A stretch of 64,000 bases of DNA from Nymphaea colorata (lineage: Eukaryota > Streptophyta > Magnoliopsida > Nymphaeales > Nymphaeaceae), in the NCBI RefSeq assembly GCF_008831285.2, contig NC_045139.1:27436808-27500807 (forward strand). Reading direction: 5' to 3'. Numbering within the stretch: the first letter of the stretch is position 1; each line of letters opens with the position of its first letter. Below are positions 32,121 to 46,100 of this stretch, piece after piece. The notes beneath the pieces are model-generated. The model had not been told where the DNA came from, searched no databases, and saw only the letters and a program-made list of their open reading frames with translations. The position numbers were made by a program, and so were the translations under genes.

Positions 32121-34868
32121 CTGCCAACAAAAACAGATACCAATGAAGCCACACAGTTTGAGAATATTAAAGGACAGGAAAATTTTGAAAGCTTAAGAAG
32201 ATTTACAAAGCAAAAAACAGAAAAGAAATCATAAAACTATAAGAGCAAGCTTAAGAAACGTAATATAATTCCTGTGAGTCTGTGACTACGAGGTGATCAA
32301 ACTGTTACCTACGAGATATTTCAGGACATTGACTTGTATTGTGCAAAAGAACTTAAACATGAATAACATACACAAAAATAATAGTAATATATGAGACAAT
32401 AATATACATAGCAATACTAAGTTTACAGTTACAATCAGAATGGGTCCATTATATACTCGCTCCAGTCACAATCATATTCTGGTGTCTTTTGACATGTACT
32501 CTTAATGGGCAACAACATACTTGTAATTTTTGTAAATATTTTTATACAGATTTGTCACGTAAATTATTCTCTTAATCAAGGATAAAACACGCCTCCCACC
32601 ATTGTTGAAGCTGATGTTTACTGCAGAAACTTCCCTCTACGAGCACTCATCTCCATTGTAAATTGACTGGCTTTGGACATCAAAAACTAACACTTCCACT
32701 AGTTATAGAAGGATTTCTTGTTAACCTTTCGCACCAAATTTATAGATGAAGAATAGAAGAGAATGAGATGGCAACAAGAAAGAGGAAAACTTCAACATTG
32801 ATCAGCAGAAGAAAGCCAAGACAACTTGACAAAGGGTCATGCAAAGAACCAAAGCTCTTTCACATCGAGTCTTCAACCAGAAAAACATCATCAAAATGTT
32901 TTCACCTCAAAAAAGTGTGCCTAGTGGTTGCCGGAACATACAATGTATGCTACTTGCAAATTTGCGGTAATAATACTAACGTCAAGCTAAAACAAACTGA
33001 AAGTTTGACTGCCTAGCATAGACACTAAACCAGGTCAGGAACCACTTCTACTTAAGGTGTGCCCCGTACCTTCTCATCGCTTGAAATGTGTTCCTTCTCA
33101 TCAATAAGCTGCAAAGCATAACATCAAAAAATGTATTACAACAAAAGCTTTTGTAATATTTTCAAAAAAGTGAATTATGGAAAAATAATATGGTGACAAG
33201 TTCATACTGTCATATTTTTGAGGAGTTCATAGCTAACATCCTTTCCTTCATATGCCTTGGGATGCCATTTACCTTCAGACCAATCTACATGTGTCAAAGA
33301 CCAATTTGATATGCCTGATGGATCATGCATCTGCAAGACAGAGGCAAAAGTCAACACACCTATATTATTGCATAATTTATGTAAAGCCAACCTTTTAAAA
33401 CAAAATCAAGAACTATCGTAAAGGCAAACTGCTTAACGGACTGACATGGAATAAAGTTGGCAAGTAATGCTCATCTGCAATACAGTTGTAGCCATCAGCA
33501 CCTGGCTGTGAAATTAGAAACGAATAAATCGGATTTAATGAATTAGTTCAGAAAATAAAGTTACAAAAGCAATCAAAACCTTATTGGTAACAGAAGAACT
33601 GTCAATGTCTAGATTAAGTTAGGGAACAGAATAGAACATTCAAAATGTGCATATGATGATATGCCACAAGAAAAACACCTTGACTCCAGTTGAGGTTTCT
33701 AATCACTCCTCAAAGTCAACAAAAGGGATCATTTCACTTCTCTCATGACCTAGAAATTGCACTGGATGGCAATGTGCATAAATTTCATTGCGCTAGGACG
33801 TAATGAACCGTGCAAAATTTTTCTAAAGAATCACTACCTAGCCAAGTCATTATACAAGACTCGCTCGGGTTTCCCCAGATTAAATTCCTAACCTTAATAA
33901 CTTGGCTTAGGAGAATTTGACTCCCATAGAGTGCACATGGCAGAGCGATCATGAACTGGCTGCCTTTCTTTGTAAAAAGTCAAAACCAAACCGTGCTAGC
34001 AAAAATGAATTGAAACATTCATGGAAGAGCAACAGACGAAGGAATGAAATAGCAGCTGGTAATGTGAGCAGAAGATTTGGTGCCATCTATGATACTCACA
34101 GACCACCACCTGCTTGTCACACATGCTTCCTATATTTCATAACATGGTAGGGCTGTCTGCCTTGTTAAAATGGGAAGATCAGCTTACTGACCCCTCCCTT
34201 CCTATTAGTTAGACAACAAAATCAGGGAAGGCTAGAGGCTTACATATGACCAAAATTAAGACCTGCCAAGTGCCTCATTGAACCTATTCCAGTTTCCAAT
34301 TTTCTTCTGAAACCCAAACTAACTTTTTCCACTTTCAAAACCTAATTTTTAAGAACTACTTGTATACAAGTGCCTTCCATACTGGCTGATTCATCTGGTT
34401 TGTCCACAATTGGAATTATGAATTTATGATTTGCATTTTTAATTCATTTTTTCAAATTTACCAGTTAACAAATATCCCAAAAATGTAAAATGTACGATGG
34501 TGTAATACTCTAGAATTTTTAAAATTAGTCATCATCACTATCATTATTATTGCTATCCACATTGGGAAAGAGAGAAAGATCACTTTTTCCATTAACCCAT
34601 AATCTCATACTATGTCACATGAACTTTTCAAAAAAAGGGGCCGCACCCATTTTGACACGACGCTGGTGCAGGTACAGTTCCGACACGCACCCCAACGGCA
34701 TCCTTTCTTATGCAAGTTCAGAATATTTTCCATTGGTTTTTTTTTCTTCTCCCTGTCCTTTTCTTTCTTTATGTATAGTAATAAAAGTAACAAGAAAGGA
34801 CAGATTAAGTTAAGAAACAAGCTAAAATTATATACATTATAAATACATACATTTTTATATATAAAATG

Positions 34869-34906
<38 letters not shown>

Positions 34907-37900
34907 CCTTGCCGCACCCTCGCACCCAAATTTTTTGGGACACATCGCACCAGCACTCACATCCGCACCCGCACCCTGCACTCATGTGACATAGATCCCA
35001 TATTAATAGGGATTAGGGTCAGCCCAAGGGAATTACAAAATAGGCTCACACTGGAACAAAAATAATAACATCCTACTACTTTAAAGACATGACTAAGAAT
35101 TAAGAAATAACTCTTAACACTCCCCCCACCCCCAACCCCGACTTGGAGTATATGTATCAATGATGCTCACTACGCAACTTCAACCTGTGCCACAGTTCTG
35201 TCATAGGCCTGATTAGAGTTTGAAGCTGAGCTGCATGACTGTCTCCAGCTGGTTCAAATTTCCTTGGAAAGACCATCAGCAACTAAGTTGTTGGCTTCCC
35301 TTTTGTAGTGAATAACAAAGTCGTATCTCACCAGTTTCATGATCCATTTCTGCTGTACGTGTAAATCTTTTGTTTCATGCAATACCTTAGACTATGGTGA
35401 TCAGTGAAGACATGAAATTGCCGCCTGGCCAAATAATGGTGCCACTTTTGTATACCATAGCCATCAGCTCCCTTTCATGCGCTGATTTTCCTTTGAAGGT
35501 TGCCTCCCATGGCCTTGCTGAGATATGCAATTGGGTAATGTCTTAGGCTTAAACTGCCCCAACTCCTATTTCTGATGCATCTGTTTCCACATGGAAGGGC
35601 TGAGAAAAGTCTGGCAGAACTAGAACAGGTGCTGTAACTACAGCTTTCTTTAATTGATGGAACGCCTCCTTCCTGTGTTTGTCCCACCTAAACTTGCCAT
35701 TTTTAAGCATCGCTGTTAAAGGAGTTCAAATGGTTCCAAAATCCCTCACAAAACGTCGATAATACCCTGCCAGTCCTAGGAAGGCCCCTTTTGCCATTTT
35801 TAAGCATCGGCATTATCGGCAGTTCCCAATCTTCAATGGCAGAAATCTTCCCCTTCTCCATTTGTACCCCCTGATCAGATATACTATGACCAAGATAGGT
35901 CACTTGACTACTCCCAAAAGGCACTTTGAAGCCTTAGCATATAACCTGTTCTTGGCTAGCACCTGTAGAACCAGATTCAAGTGTTTTGTGTGCTGGACCT
36001 GATCTAGAATGTAAATCAGGATATCATCGAAGAACACGAGGACGAATCTCCTTAAGTATGGTTGGAAGAGCTTATTCATCACTGCTTGAAAGGTTGCAGG
36101 CGCATTGGTCAAGCCAAAAGGCATGGCTGAGAATTCATAGTGCCCTTCGTGGGTTTGAAAGGGGGTTTTGTGGACATCAGCTGGAGCCATTCTTATTTGG
36201 TGATACCTTGCACGTAGGTCTAGCTTTGAAAAGATTCTAGCCCCAAAGAGCTGATCCAATAATTCTTCAATAACTAGTATTGGGTAACTAATTTTTATGG
36301 CGCATGCATTTAAAGCCCTATAATCAACGCAAAAACGCCTCCTTAGAGCATCTCCTTAATCAATTTCTCTATATCATTTTTATGTGTGTGACTGTATCTA
36401 TAAGGCCTCAGATTTATTGGTTTGTCCTTGGCCTCAAGTTCGATCCGATGATCAAAGATGCATGCCAGAGGAAGACCAGCAGGTTTGTCAAACACTTCCG
36501 CGTGCTGCCTCAACATGGGTCGCAGGTCCTCCTGTTGCCGCTGTATGAAATCAGTCCCTCTGCTTTGATCTGCAGTCTGAAATAATATTAACAAGTGTAT
36601 ATTACCCTGCTTCCCACCTTCCTGCCGTCAGACCTTGCTGCCACCACTATCTGAGTGTCACTTAGGCCAGTTAGAATGTTGTGCTCTCCATCCTGACTTC
36701 TGAACATCATCTTCATTTCATTGAAATCCCATTTGACCCTTCCTAACTGTTTAGGCCACTGCATCCCTAGTACCAAGTCAGTGCCTCCCATTGCTAGGGG
36801 GTAGAGTTCCAGCTCCAATTTCTGCCCTTGGATCTCCACAACCTCCTTCAGGCAGTGTCCCTTACATATCAGGAAATTTCCGTCGCCCAATACAACCCTG
36901 AACTCTGGCTGACCTTCAATGGAACACCCACATGCCTTCGCTTCGCAGTCTTCTTGCATACGAAGTTACAGGTGGAACCAGTGTCCACCAGCACGTTGAT
37001 TTTCCTCCCTTTTAGTTTCCCTTGAACTCTCATCACTTGGGGAACATTGTCCCCTACGAGTGCATGGAGTGAAATTTGAAGGGAGGCTATCACTCCTTCC
37101 TCCACTTCCTGCACCTCATCTTCCATGGTCACTGTTTCTCCTTCTTCCTCATTTCGTCCACCAGGTACATGTGCATTTTTTTACAAATATGACCAGGAGA
37201 CCATTTTTCCTCACATTGGAAGCACAGTCCTTTTCTGTGCCTCTTGAATCTGCTCAGGGTTCAGTTTCTTTACTAAAACTGACTTTCTTTCGTTGGATTT
37301 TCTTTGAACGGTGCTCTGTCCGCGAGATTCAGCAGGGGGTAAATTAGTTTTCCACACCGTCTGTTTCAGTGATCTTGAATCTCTCACAGCGCCTCCCAAT
37401 CTGCGACACTTTTCTTCTGCTACTCTTGCCAGTTCGAAAGTTTCCAGCAGAGACTGTGGACGTGTGGCCTGCATGTCTATTCTTAGTTCTTCTTTGAGCC
37501 CCCCTACGAAGGTTCCTATCAACATTTCCACTGGCCACCCTCGCACCATGTTATTGAGTTCCTCAAACTCTGCTTGAGACTCAACTAGTGACCCCTATTG
37601 TCTGATCTTCGATAACTCTATCTCTATGTTGAAATCTAAACAAGCGAATGGGCCAAATCGGACAGTAAGAGCTTCCACAAACCTGGACCAGCTGGGTTTG
37701 CATTGCTGTGTCACCAACCATTTATACCAACGTATAGCTGCCCCTTCCAGATGGACGGCTGCATGTCCCACACAACTTTCCGCTACAACACCCTAGCAGT
37801 CAAAATACTACTCCCCTAAAGACCCAACTGAGAAAATCTTCGCCAAAAAATGATGGAATCCAGATCCTTCCCCAGTACGCACGAATGAATCAGACGAGGG

Positions 37901-40900
37901 TTGTGCATGGGTGTTCATACCTGGAATCTGATGGGGGTTTGGGTTGTTTTGGTGCGAGCTGCTTGAGTTGCTCCCTGCAACATCTCCCCCATCATCCCTA
38001 CCAGTTCACCCATCATCGATTGCATTTGAGAGTCAACTTCGGTTTGTCCCAATTCACCACAGTTCTTTTCCATGGCTTTTAAGCGTCCCACGAGCAGCTG
38101 GCAAGCAGTTTCCGCCTGCTTCTTCATGTTCTTGAAAGCAACGAGCATCTCTTAACTCACCATTGAGGCTATGATACCAACTGTTAGTGTTGTGTGTGTT
38201 AAGAGAAGGGATTTACACTTAAGTTGAGGGAAAGGGAAGGAAAGGGAGGGATTGAGCAATCCCTCCTTTGTTTGGTTGGCTAACTAAAGAGGAGGGAAAG
38301 GGAGGGAAAGGGGCAAAGTGTGTTTGGTTGGGAGGGGAGGGAAAGGGAAGGGAGGGAAAGGAAAGGATTGTGTAGTGTAAATGCAATCCCTCCCAAATCG
38401 GACGGATTGGGAAGGAAAGGAAAGGGAGAGAGGAGCAAAGTGTTGACTGCCCACAATACCCCTTCCTTCACGTTCTTAATTTTTTAAACATTTTGACTGT
38501 TAGGGGTATTATTGTAAAGTATTAACATTTCCTTTCCTTTCCTTTCTTTTGTATCCAAACAAGCTTTTTAATCACTTCTTCCTTTCCATTCCATTCCATT
38601 CCTTTCCCTTCCCTTTCTCTTCCCTTCCCTTTCCTTTCCCTCCCTTTCCCTCCCTTCCTTTCTCTCCCTTTCCCTCCTACCAAACAGGCCCTAAACAATC
38701 CCTCCCTCCCCTTTCCTTTCCTTTCCCTCCCCTTCCCTCCCCTTGCAACCAAACACCTTTTGTCCCTTTCCCTCCTTTTCCCTCCTTTTTAAATCCATGT
38801 GCTATTTAGTCTTTTTTTTTCATTCCTTTCATTTTCCTTCCCTTTCTATCCAAACAAACTTTTTAATCAACTCTTTCCATTCCATTCCTTTCCCTTTCCT
38901 TCCCTTCCCTTTCTCTTCCCTTCCCTTCCCTTCCCTTTCCATTCCCTCCCTTTCCATCCCTTCCTTTCCCTCCAACCAAACAAAGCGTAACTCACGCACC
39001 TTCCCAACACACAATCAGGCCTGAACTTGCCACTTGCCAAGAGGTAATCCTCATTACTTGCATAACCCTAATCCCTAGGGTAACAGCCTATTTATGACAA
39101 TAGGAAATTGGGAAGGGATCCGATCCGACCCATTATTAATTATCTCCATTTATAAAATCCATAGCTTTGTTTGGTTGAAGGGAAAGGGAAGGAAGGGAAG
39201 GGAAGAAAAGAGAGGGAAGGGAAAGAAAAGGAAAGGGAAGGGAAAGGAAATGAATGGAATGAAAAGGAAAGAGTTGATTAAAAAGCTTGTTTGGATAGAA
39301 AGGAAAGGAAATAAAAGACTAAATAGCACATGGATTTAGAAAGGAGAAAAAAAAAGGAGGGGTAGTGTGGGAATAAAAAACTCTTCCACTTACCTTTCTT
39401 TCCTTTCTTTCCTAATCCATCCGATTTGGGAAGGAAGGGATTTACACTATACAATCCCTCCCTTTCCTTTCCTTTCCTTCCCCTTGCAACCAAACATGCT
39501 TTGCTCCTTTTCCTCCCTTTCCCTTCTTTCTAATTAACCAACCAAACAAAGGAGGGATTGCTCAATCCCTCCCTATTCCTCCTACCAAACAGGCCGTTAA
39601 GGCTGACAAAGTGCCTTGATAATTACACAGAATGTGAAACAATACTCATGTGGGAGGACATTTCTCGTCCGACAACCATTTTTTTCAGTTATTCACACCT
39701 TTAGGACAAGGTGCTTTTCAAAGGGGGCAGTAATGTTAGAGTCAAGGGTTTGGATTTGGGATAGGGCCTGAGTCGGGTCTACTAGACTAACCCAGAAGAT
39801 GGTTATAAATAAGGGATTGGGAACGCAATGGGGTTATTGATGTAATAGGGTTTTCCCCTCTGGAGAGGGTTGCTCTAATTGGGTTAGAGCAGTGCATGTG
39901 GATGAGTTTCTCTTGTGGGAACTGAAGTTAGTAGGTGGCCACTAACAGTAGAACCATAAGTGGGCCAGTTAAGGCTAACCCCTCGTGACTCACTTGCTTC
40001 CCTAGATACATGGCTGCCAAGCCTAGCTTCTCTCTAGCTCGGGATTGGTGCCCACTCAGCCTAGCCGTGTAGCCTCCTTCTCTTCCTCAGTCTCTACCTT
40101 TCTATCTCTGGGTGGTTTGTTCGAGCACAACGCCATTCCACTACACCGCATTTAGGAGCTATTGTACACTGAGGGAGGGCTTACTGTACTAGGGCTTTTC
40201 TTGCTCTAGGTCCTGTCCGGACGGGTTCATTGTACCCATAGACTAGCAAGAGGCTAAGCATGTGCAAGAGATCCTCGGCTACTGAGGAGGGCTTGCATCA
40301 CATAGATAGGGGTGTGCCAACTCTTTTACCATGTCTATGTGATGTAATCAGTCATTCTGAAACACATCATCAATATTACTATGAAGCCAATGTTTGCAAC
40401 AATTATTGATATAGCACGACAGTTATGCCATAGAGAGTAGGAGGAGAGATTATCCATTAAAAAAACGAAAAATAAAATGTCAGCTTGGATAATCCAAAGT
40501 ACTGACATAAGCAAGGCCAAAATCCCAAGATTAAGAGGCATAGCCACAAAGAACAGAAAATGGTCAGAATGCAACTTTAAATGTCAAATAGAAGACTATA
40601 AGCTTCAGATACTCATAAAAGTAAAAACCTATTAGCAGAAAATCCACAAGCATAAATCATGTATCCTAACTGACCTTACAGAACTCTTTGAATTTTGAGT
40701 AGTAAATTCCGTCAGCTAGAACCATTAGTGCATGTTGTCGCTTCATTATGAACCACTGCAGCATGAAACTACACCGTTACTACATTAAGATGCATGTTTA
40801 GCAGTTAGTTATATAATCAGTTTACAACCATTTAGTTGAGCATAGTCAAATAGTGACTTGAGGCTACGATAACAATTAAAAGCTAACATCCTGACATTGG

Positions 40901-43150
40901 CCTTTTTGGCAAGAGTCGATTGACAACAGTGAACCAGGGATTGACATTTAGTTTGAGGCTTTGTTGCAAGGATAGGGATACAGGAGTTGGTGTTGGATAT
41001 GGATGCAAAATGTTTGATATGAACAGCCTAAAAAGCTAGACACTATGGGCACAGCTATTTTCATATGTTACATGTAATATGAGAAGAAAAATGACATATT
41101 AGATAGTGTTCCTTGTTTCCAGTCCACTTTAAACCAGCATTTATACAAAATAAAAGTACCAAAAAAAAAAAAAAGAATAAAAGCACAAGGTCTTTGGCCT
41201 TTGAGGTGCTTCTACCAATAATTCGGCACCATGAAAACAAATTTAAGCCTAACATATTTAGTAAAGACGGAGATCTTGATTGAACAAGGCATCAAATTGG
41301 TTTCCAAGGCAGAATGTGTAATACAATATATCTTCATCATGTTTCCCTCCTTGGATGGGAAATGGCCTTTGGCTTGAAGCATAAGTTGGGGGTGCATCAC
41401 CAAGACTTGGCTGGTTGCCTAAGCTGGTCATCCCTAGGAAACCTGTCACATATAATCCCTAGGCTCACTGAGGTGATCTAGGGTTTTTCATCAACAATCT
41501 TTCTTTCCTTCTTTTGTTTTTATGTAATTTTCTTCCCTCATTTGGTATGTTACATGTAATTTTGCGTTAGAAGTGCATATGCTCATGTTATCATAGTTAT
41601 GTATATAGTTCATGCCTTCACGGATTGTTTGTGGTGAGCATTTTCTGAGGAATGTTTAGCAAAGTGTTTTTTTTTGGTGTACGTTTCAGGAATTCAACAT
41701 CTAAAAGTATATAAAAGTAATAAAAGCTCATGAAATTAGTAGCATTGTACTAATTTTTTTATAGGTATATTGATAAAGATTTGAGATATCATTTTAAGAT
41801 TTTTAAATAAACAAAAAAATGGAAAAAATACATTAAAATGCGTAATAAAGGAACTTTTTGAAAAAGGGGAAAAATATCGCAAGGCCAGAAAGCTCACTCA
41901 AGAGGGCCGTCAAATCTATCGTGGTGGATGGTTGAGAGAAAAGAAAGTGAGAAAAAGGTGTGAACTAATACTTGATGACGAAAATGGCCATTACTATTTT
42001 CTTCTTATTTTTCTCTCAAACATCCATCACAATGGATGGGGCGTCCCTCATGAGTGAACTGCATGACTTTGGATAGCCACCGTCATGGATATTTGTATGC
42101 TCTTTTTAGGTTTTTCAGTTGATTTGCATATAATTGTATTGGTCCTTCCTTAGTACTATTTCTTATTTATTAGAATTATGATAGAAGTCAGTTTAAAAAA
42201 ATGCAATGCTAACATGGAAGTCATGTTTTTGTTGAGGACTTATATTCCTCCCTTTTCTAACTGACACCAATAATTTTATGTTTATGTTTAGGATTTTATG
42301 TTACAAAAGTTAGAAAGTAATTGGTCTGTAAGAAATAAGATTTTTTACTTCTAATGATTTTGAAAATCATTAATTTTAAAATTTATAGCTGCATTTAAGC
42401 TGTACAAATTGTTCAACTTCATTAATTTGATTTTTTTTTTTTTCAGTCATATAAATTGCCATGTTGTGGAATGTTTAATGTGGTAATGCTATCATGGATT
42501 TTAGCTGTTTTTCCTTGTAAGTCAGCAGGCATACTCTTTTTACTGAGAAATCCTTCAGTTTTGCACTTTATTATTTCCCTTTTACGTGGGATGGTTAATG
42601 TACCTAGTCCTGACTAAGCCCTTGACCCAACTCACAAGTTCTTTTAAATACACAATATTAGATAATGTCCATCTGAAAGTGTAAGACATGCACTTTATCT
42701 ATGTAATCAATAAGAAATCAGCAGCATGCATTTATTTCAGTAGAAATAGTACCTGCGCTCCCTTCCTCCAGTCTTTAGTTTCAATTTCAGGTAACATATT
42801 AGTTGAATACCTGCCTGTCCCATGGGGACCGGAATCCTCAAAGCTAAAAGAAGAGAAAAATAAAAATAAAAGATATGAAAAGTCAAATATTTAAATACTA
42901 TTTCAAATGCTTAATGACAATGAGCTCTTGAATTCAATAGTAGAATAAAAGAATTTAGAAATGGATCCAAAAGGACTCTTGGAGATCATCACAATGAACA
43001 GACTAATGACAGACATCTAAGGAACACAGACTCTTCAAAAAGGTTGCTGCATCCAAGTCATTATGACTCAGGTGATGCCTGGGTGCAGATTCGGTATGCA
43101 GCTTACAATTTGCTTTTTTTACCATTGAATCATGAACCATAGCTTGTTAG

Positions 43151-43183
<33 letters not shown>

Positions 43184-46100
43184 GTGCAGTTGCTTACTTA
43201 ATATATCGATAAAGAATAGTTTTTTTTTTTTGAGAAAAAATATAATAATTGACCTATTCATTTTTGTAAATAAATTGAAGCTGTTTGGCTAATAAAATTG
43301 GATATTCTCAAAACATGCCAATATTGGTGTCTAAAAGTAGACGTATCAAATGAACACTGCCATAGGATTCTGCAACATGCAAATGTTGGCTTGCAGGCAT
43401 CCTGAAAGCAGAATTTTATTCACAATTAAGATAAAACTGTTTCTGAACTCAGTGACATGCTTTATGGATGGGAACATTTGCACATGAATTGAAATTTGGA
43501 AAGCATGCATGCACAGAATTATTCTGCATTTCATCATAATTTGATCAGTTACCAAGGATAATCTGTTCATTCATATAGACAGGAAAAATAAATGTGTTCT
43601 ACTTTGGCTCATTTTTGGCCCAGAGAGTATAGAATAAGCTTACCAATCAATGAAACTGAGGTTTGTTCCAGTTAGGTACTCATATACATAATCAAAATTA
43701 TGCAATGGCACACAACTGCAGTGAAGCACAGAAAAAAAAAATAATGTTTGTTACATTAGATGTCAAAGTACCAAAAAATGGGGATCCAGTAAAATTTGGT
43801 CAAAACACCAAACCTGTCAGAAAGCAACACAAAGAATCCATTATCAGGATCTTGAAGGGCACTTGTCAAAAGTCTCCGTTCTGCCTCAACCATTGAAACT
43901 TGGCCCCAATCAACCTAAAAAATGTTGATTGTTAACATTTCCATAATATGAGTTGTACTGGGAGTTATTAAAGTGAACAATGATTCCAAATACGAGCACA
44001 AATATCTTTAAAACATCCCACTGATTTGACCGATTTTACAATCTCATGGCCCAGTTACCTAAATTCAAGATAATTCACATTTGTTTATTTGACCAGACTT
44101 TTTTGGACGGAAAAATTTTGTAACAAGAAATAGCATGACAGAAAAGGAATATGACTGAAAAGCATTGCAAATATCCCACAAAGGAGTAATATCCAGGACA
44201 AGCAGTGACTGCTTTAGGACATGCTAGCACCAAGTGCCAAAGATGAATAAGATGCATGAACCATTGGACATAACAACTTTAGAAATTAGTAGCTGGACAT
44301 TGCTAGTTATGAGCAAATAACAACCTAATCTAAAAACGTTGCACAACATGTGCACGGGATGTACAAGAACTTTGACATTCGAAGGCCATACATATTGCCA
44401 AGAAAATACTTGTACGTGACTGTCCTTACATCCACAACATCTGATATGTTATTTAATCATCAAGTTTTAATGTTCCAGTTGCAAAGATGTTCATCATTAT
44501 CATTCTTGGTACTTCCTGATGCAATCTTGTAATGTTGCCTTTCACAAAAGGATCTTCAGAATTCAGAAAAAAGGTATGAAAAGCAGAAGAAGCAAGCCAT
44601 TATGAGTTTTCCACTATTCTTAAAAAAACATTAACAAACATTGAGCAAAGTTTAAAAATTATAAAGGGATCAAAATTTGAAGATGTACCTTAAAGAATAT
44701 ATAAAAAGGTTTTTCTCAAAAAAAGGAAAATTAGTGATATAACATGACACCGTGAATATTTTTTTTTTTTAAGATTTTGAAAGTATGACAAGATTTTCCT
44801 GATAATATTTTGGAGCTATTTTGGTAATAGGAACACATATATTCTGAGAGTATATATGGTGGTGACTGGTTATAAACTATGTATATAATGACATAGATAT
44901 CATTCCAGATCCATAGGTCATTGACCCCAATAATGCTCTTTCATGTTCTATACCATGATAAAACGGTCCCATTTTCAGCTTCTTGGCATTATAATGCACA
45001 GCCTATGATAAATACAAAATTATGTTTCAAATACAATGCTTAACATGCATATTATGTGAATGCAAATGAATTCTCGAATTTCTCATCCAAACATATACGA
45101 TTTTTTCTCTTAAATGTTTCTAACTTGAACAAGACATAGAGCCTTCCATGAATCTAATGACATTTTTCAAAACTAAAAGAATTGAGATATATCAATCTTT
45201 TAGGGCCAAATGAAAGAACGAATATTTCAATAAGTGAAATGGCAACCAGAGATAATAAAACAAGAGCAGGAACTTAAAGCAATATATGCAAATGCAAATG
45301 ATCGCAAAAGAGAAATATGACATATACCTTCTCACTTCGAATTTCTCTGTCCACAAACAAAGAGCTCTGATGCTTTGGTTTTTGCTCAGATGCATGTATG
45401 TAAATAGAAAACCTATCTTCATGACCCTGAAGTACACAAACAACATGAAGAAGAATTGCAGCATTAATCATTCTCACCCACAAAGAAACACATAATGTGC
45501 AGTTACATAAAGAGATTCAAATTTATAAAATGTCAATTAGATTCTTATTTTTCATTAGGTTTCCTTGTGGCAAATGGTTCAGGTATGGTCAAAACATGGA
45601 TGCTGAAATTATGCACAGCCACTAATAATCGCAATTCCCTAAAAACAAGACTAGAGGTGGCCTGAAATATGTGAGCTCCAGTAACAAAAATCCCAATTTC
45701 CCAGAACAACAATCTTGATTCTTGGGAAAGTGGAATCCAAGTTTCCAATTGAGAGAATCACAGTTCTCAAACTAGGAAATCTTGATTCTAGGACTGATGA
45801 ATCCCGATTCCTAAAGCAGAAATCAGGATTTGGCTGTAAATTTTTAACCTTTTCCTGGCCAAAGCGTGCATGGGTTCTAAAGTTTAGTTTTCTGGTTTCA
45901 TAACTAAGAAAAGGAATTTAATTTCTAAACTCTTCAAATGAAAAAATTTAGCATGTATCCAGTTAAAATTTCTTATGGCGTGAGAAAGGAAACACTCTTT
46001 GCATGTTCCTTATGGGTGCAGATGCTGGTGTGGGTGTAGATGTGGGTGTGGGTGTGAAAATTTAAGAGAAATTGGGTGCAGTGTGGCAAGGGTATATGTA

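Larger units (their letters stand above)
35119..38182 (-). mobile_element. Ty3/gypsy element F lacking integrase, in intron 6
   Basis: Minus strand from PBS (38179-38161) through gag, protease, RT and RNase H to a polypurine tract (about 35136-35120) and the TGTTAAGAG start of an LTR at 35119. No integrase lies between RNase H (ending near 35270) and the polypurine tract, so integrase was deleted. Coding parts are split over several frames. It lies in the same orientation as the host gene's transcription. Confidence 0.75.

Noticed and set aside
32768-33016. 82-codon plus-strand frame
   Set aside because: Lies antisense in intron 9 of the GT14 gene and shows no family signature.
38280-39493. 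Many Pro/Phe/Ser- or Gly/Lys/Arg-rich frames on both strands
   Set aside because: They are translations of purine-pyrimidine simple sequence in the foldback elements; all frames look alike and none has a domain.
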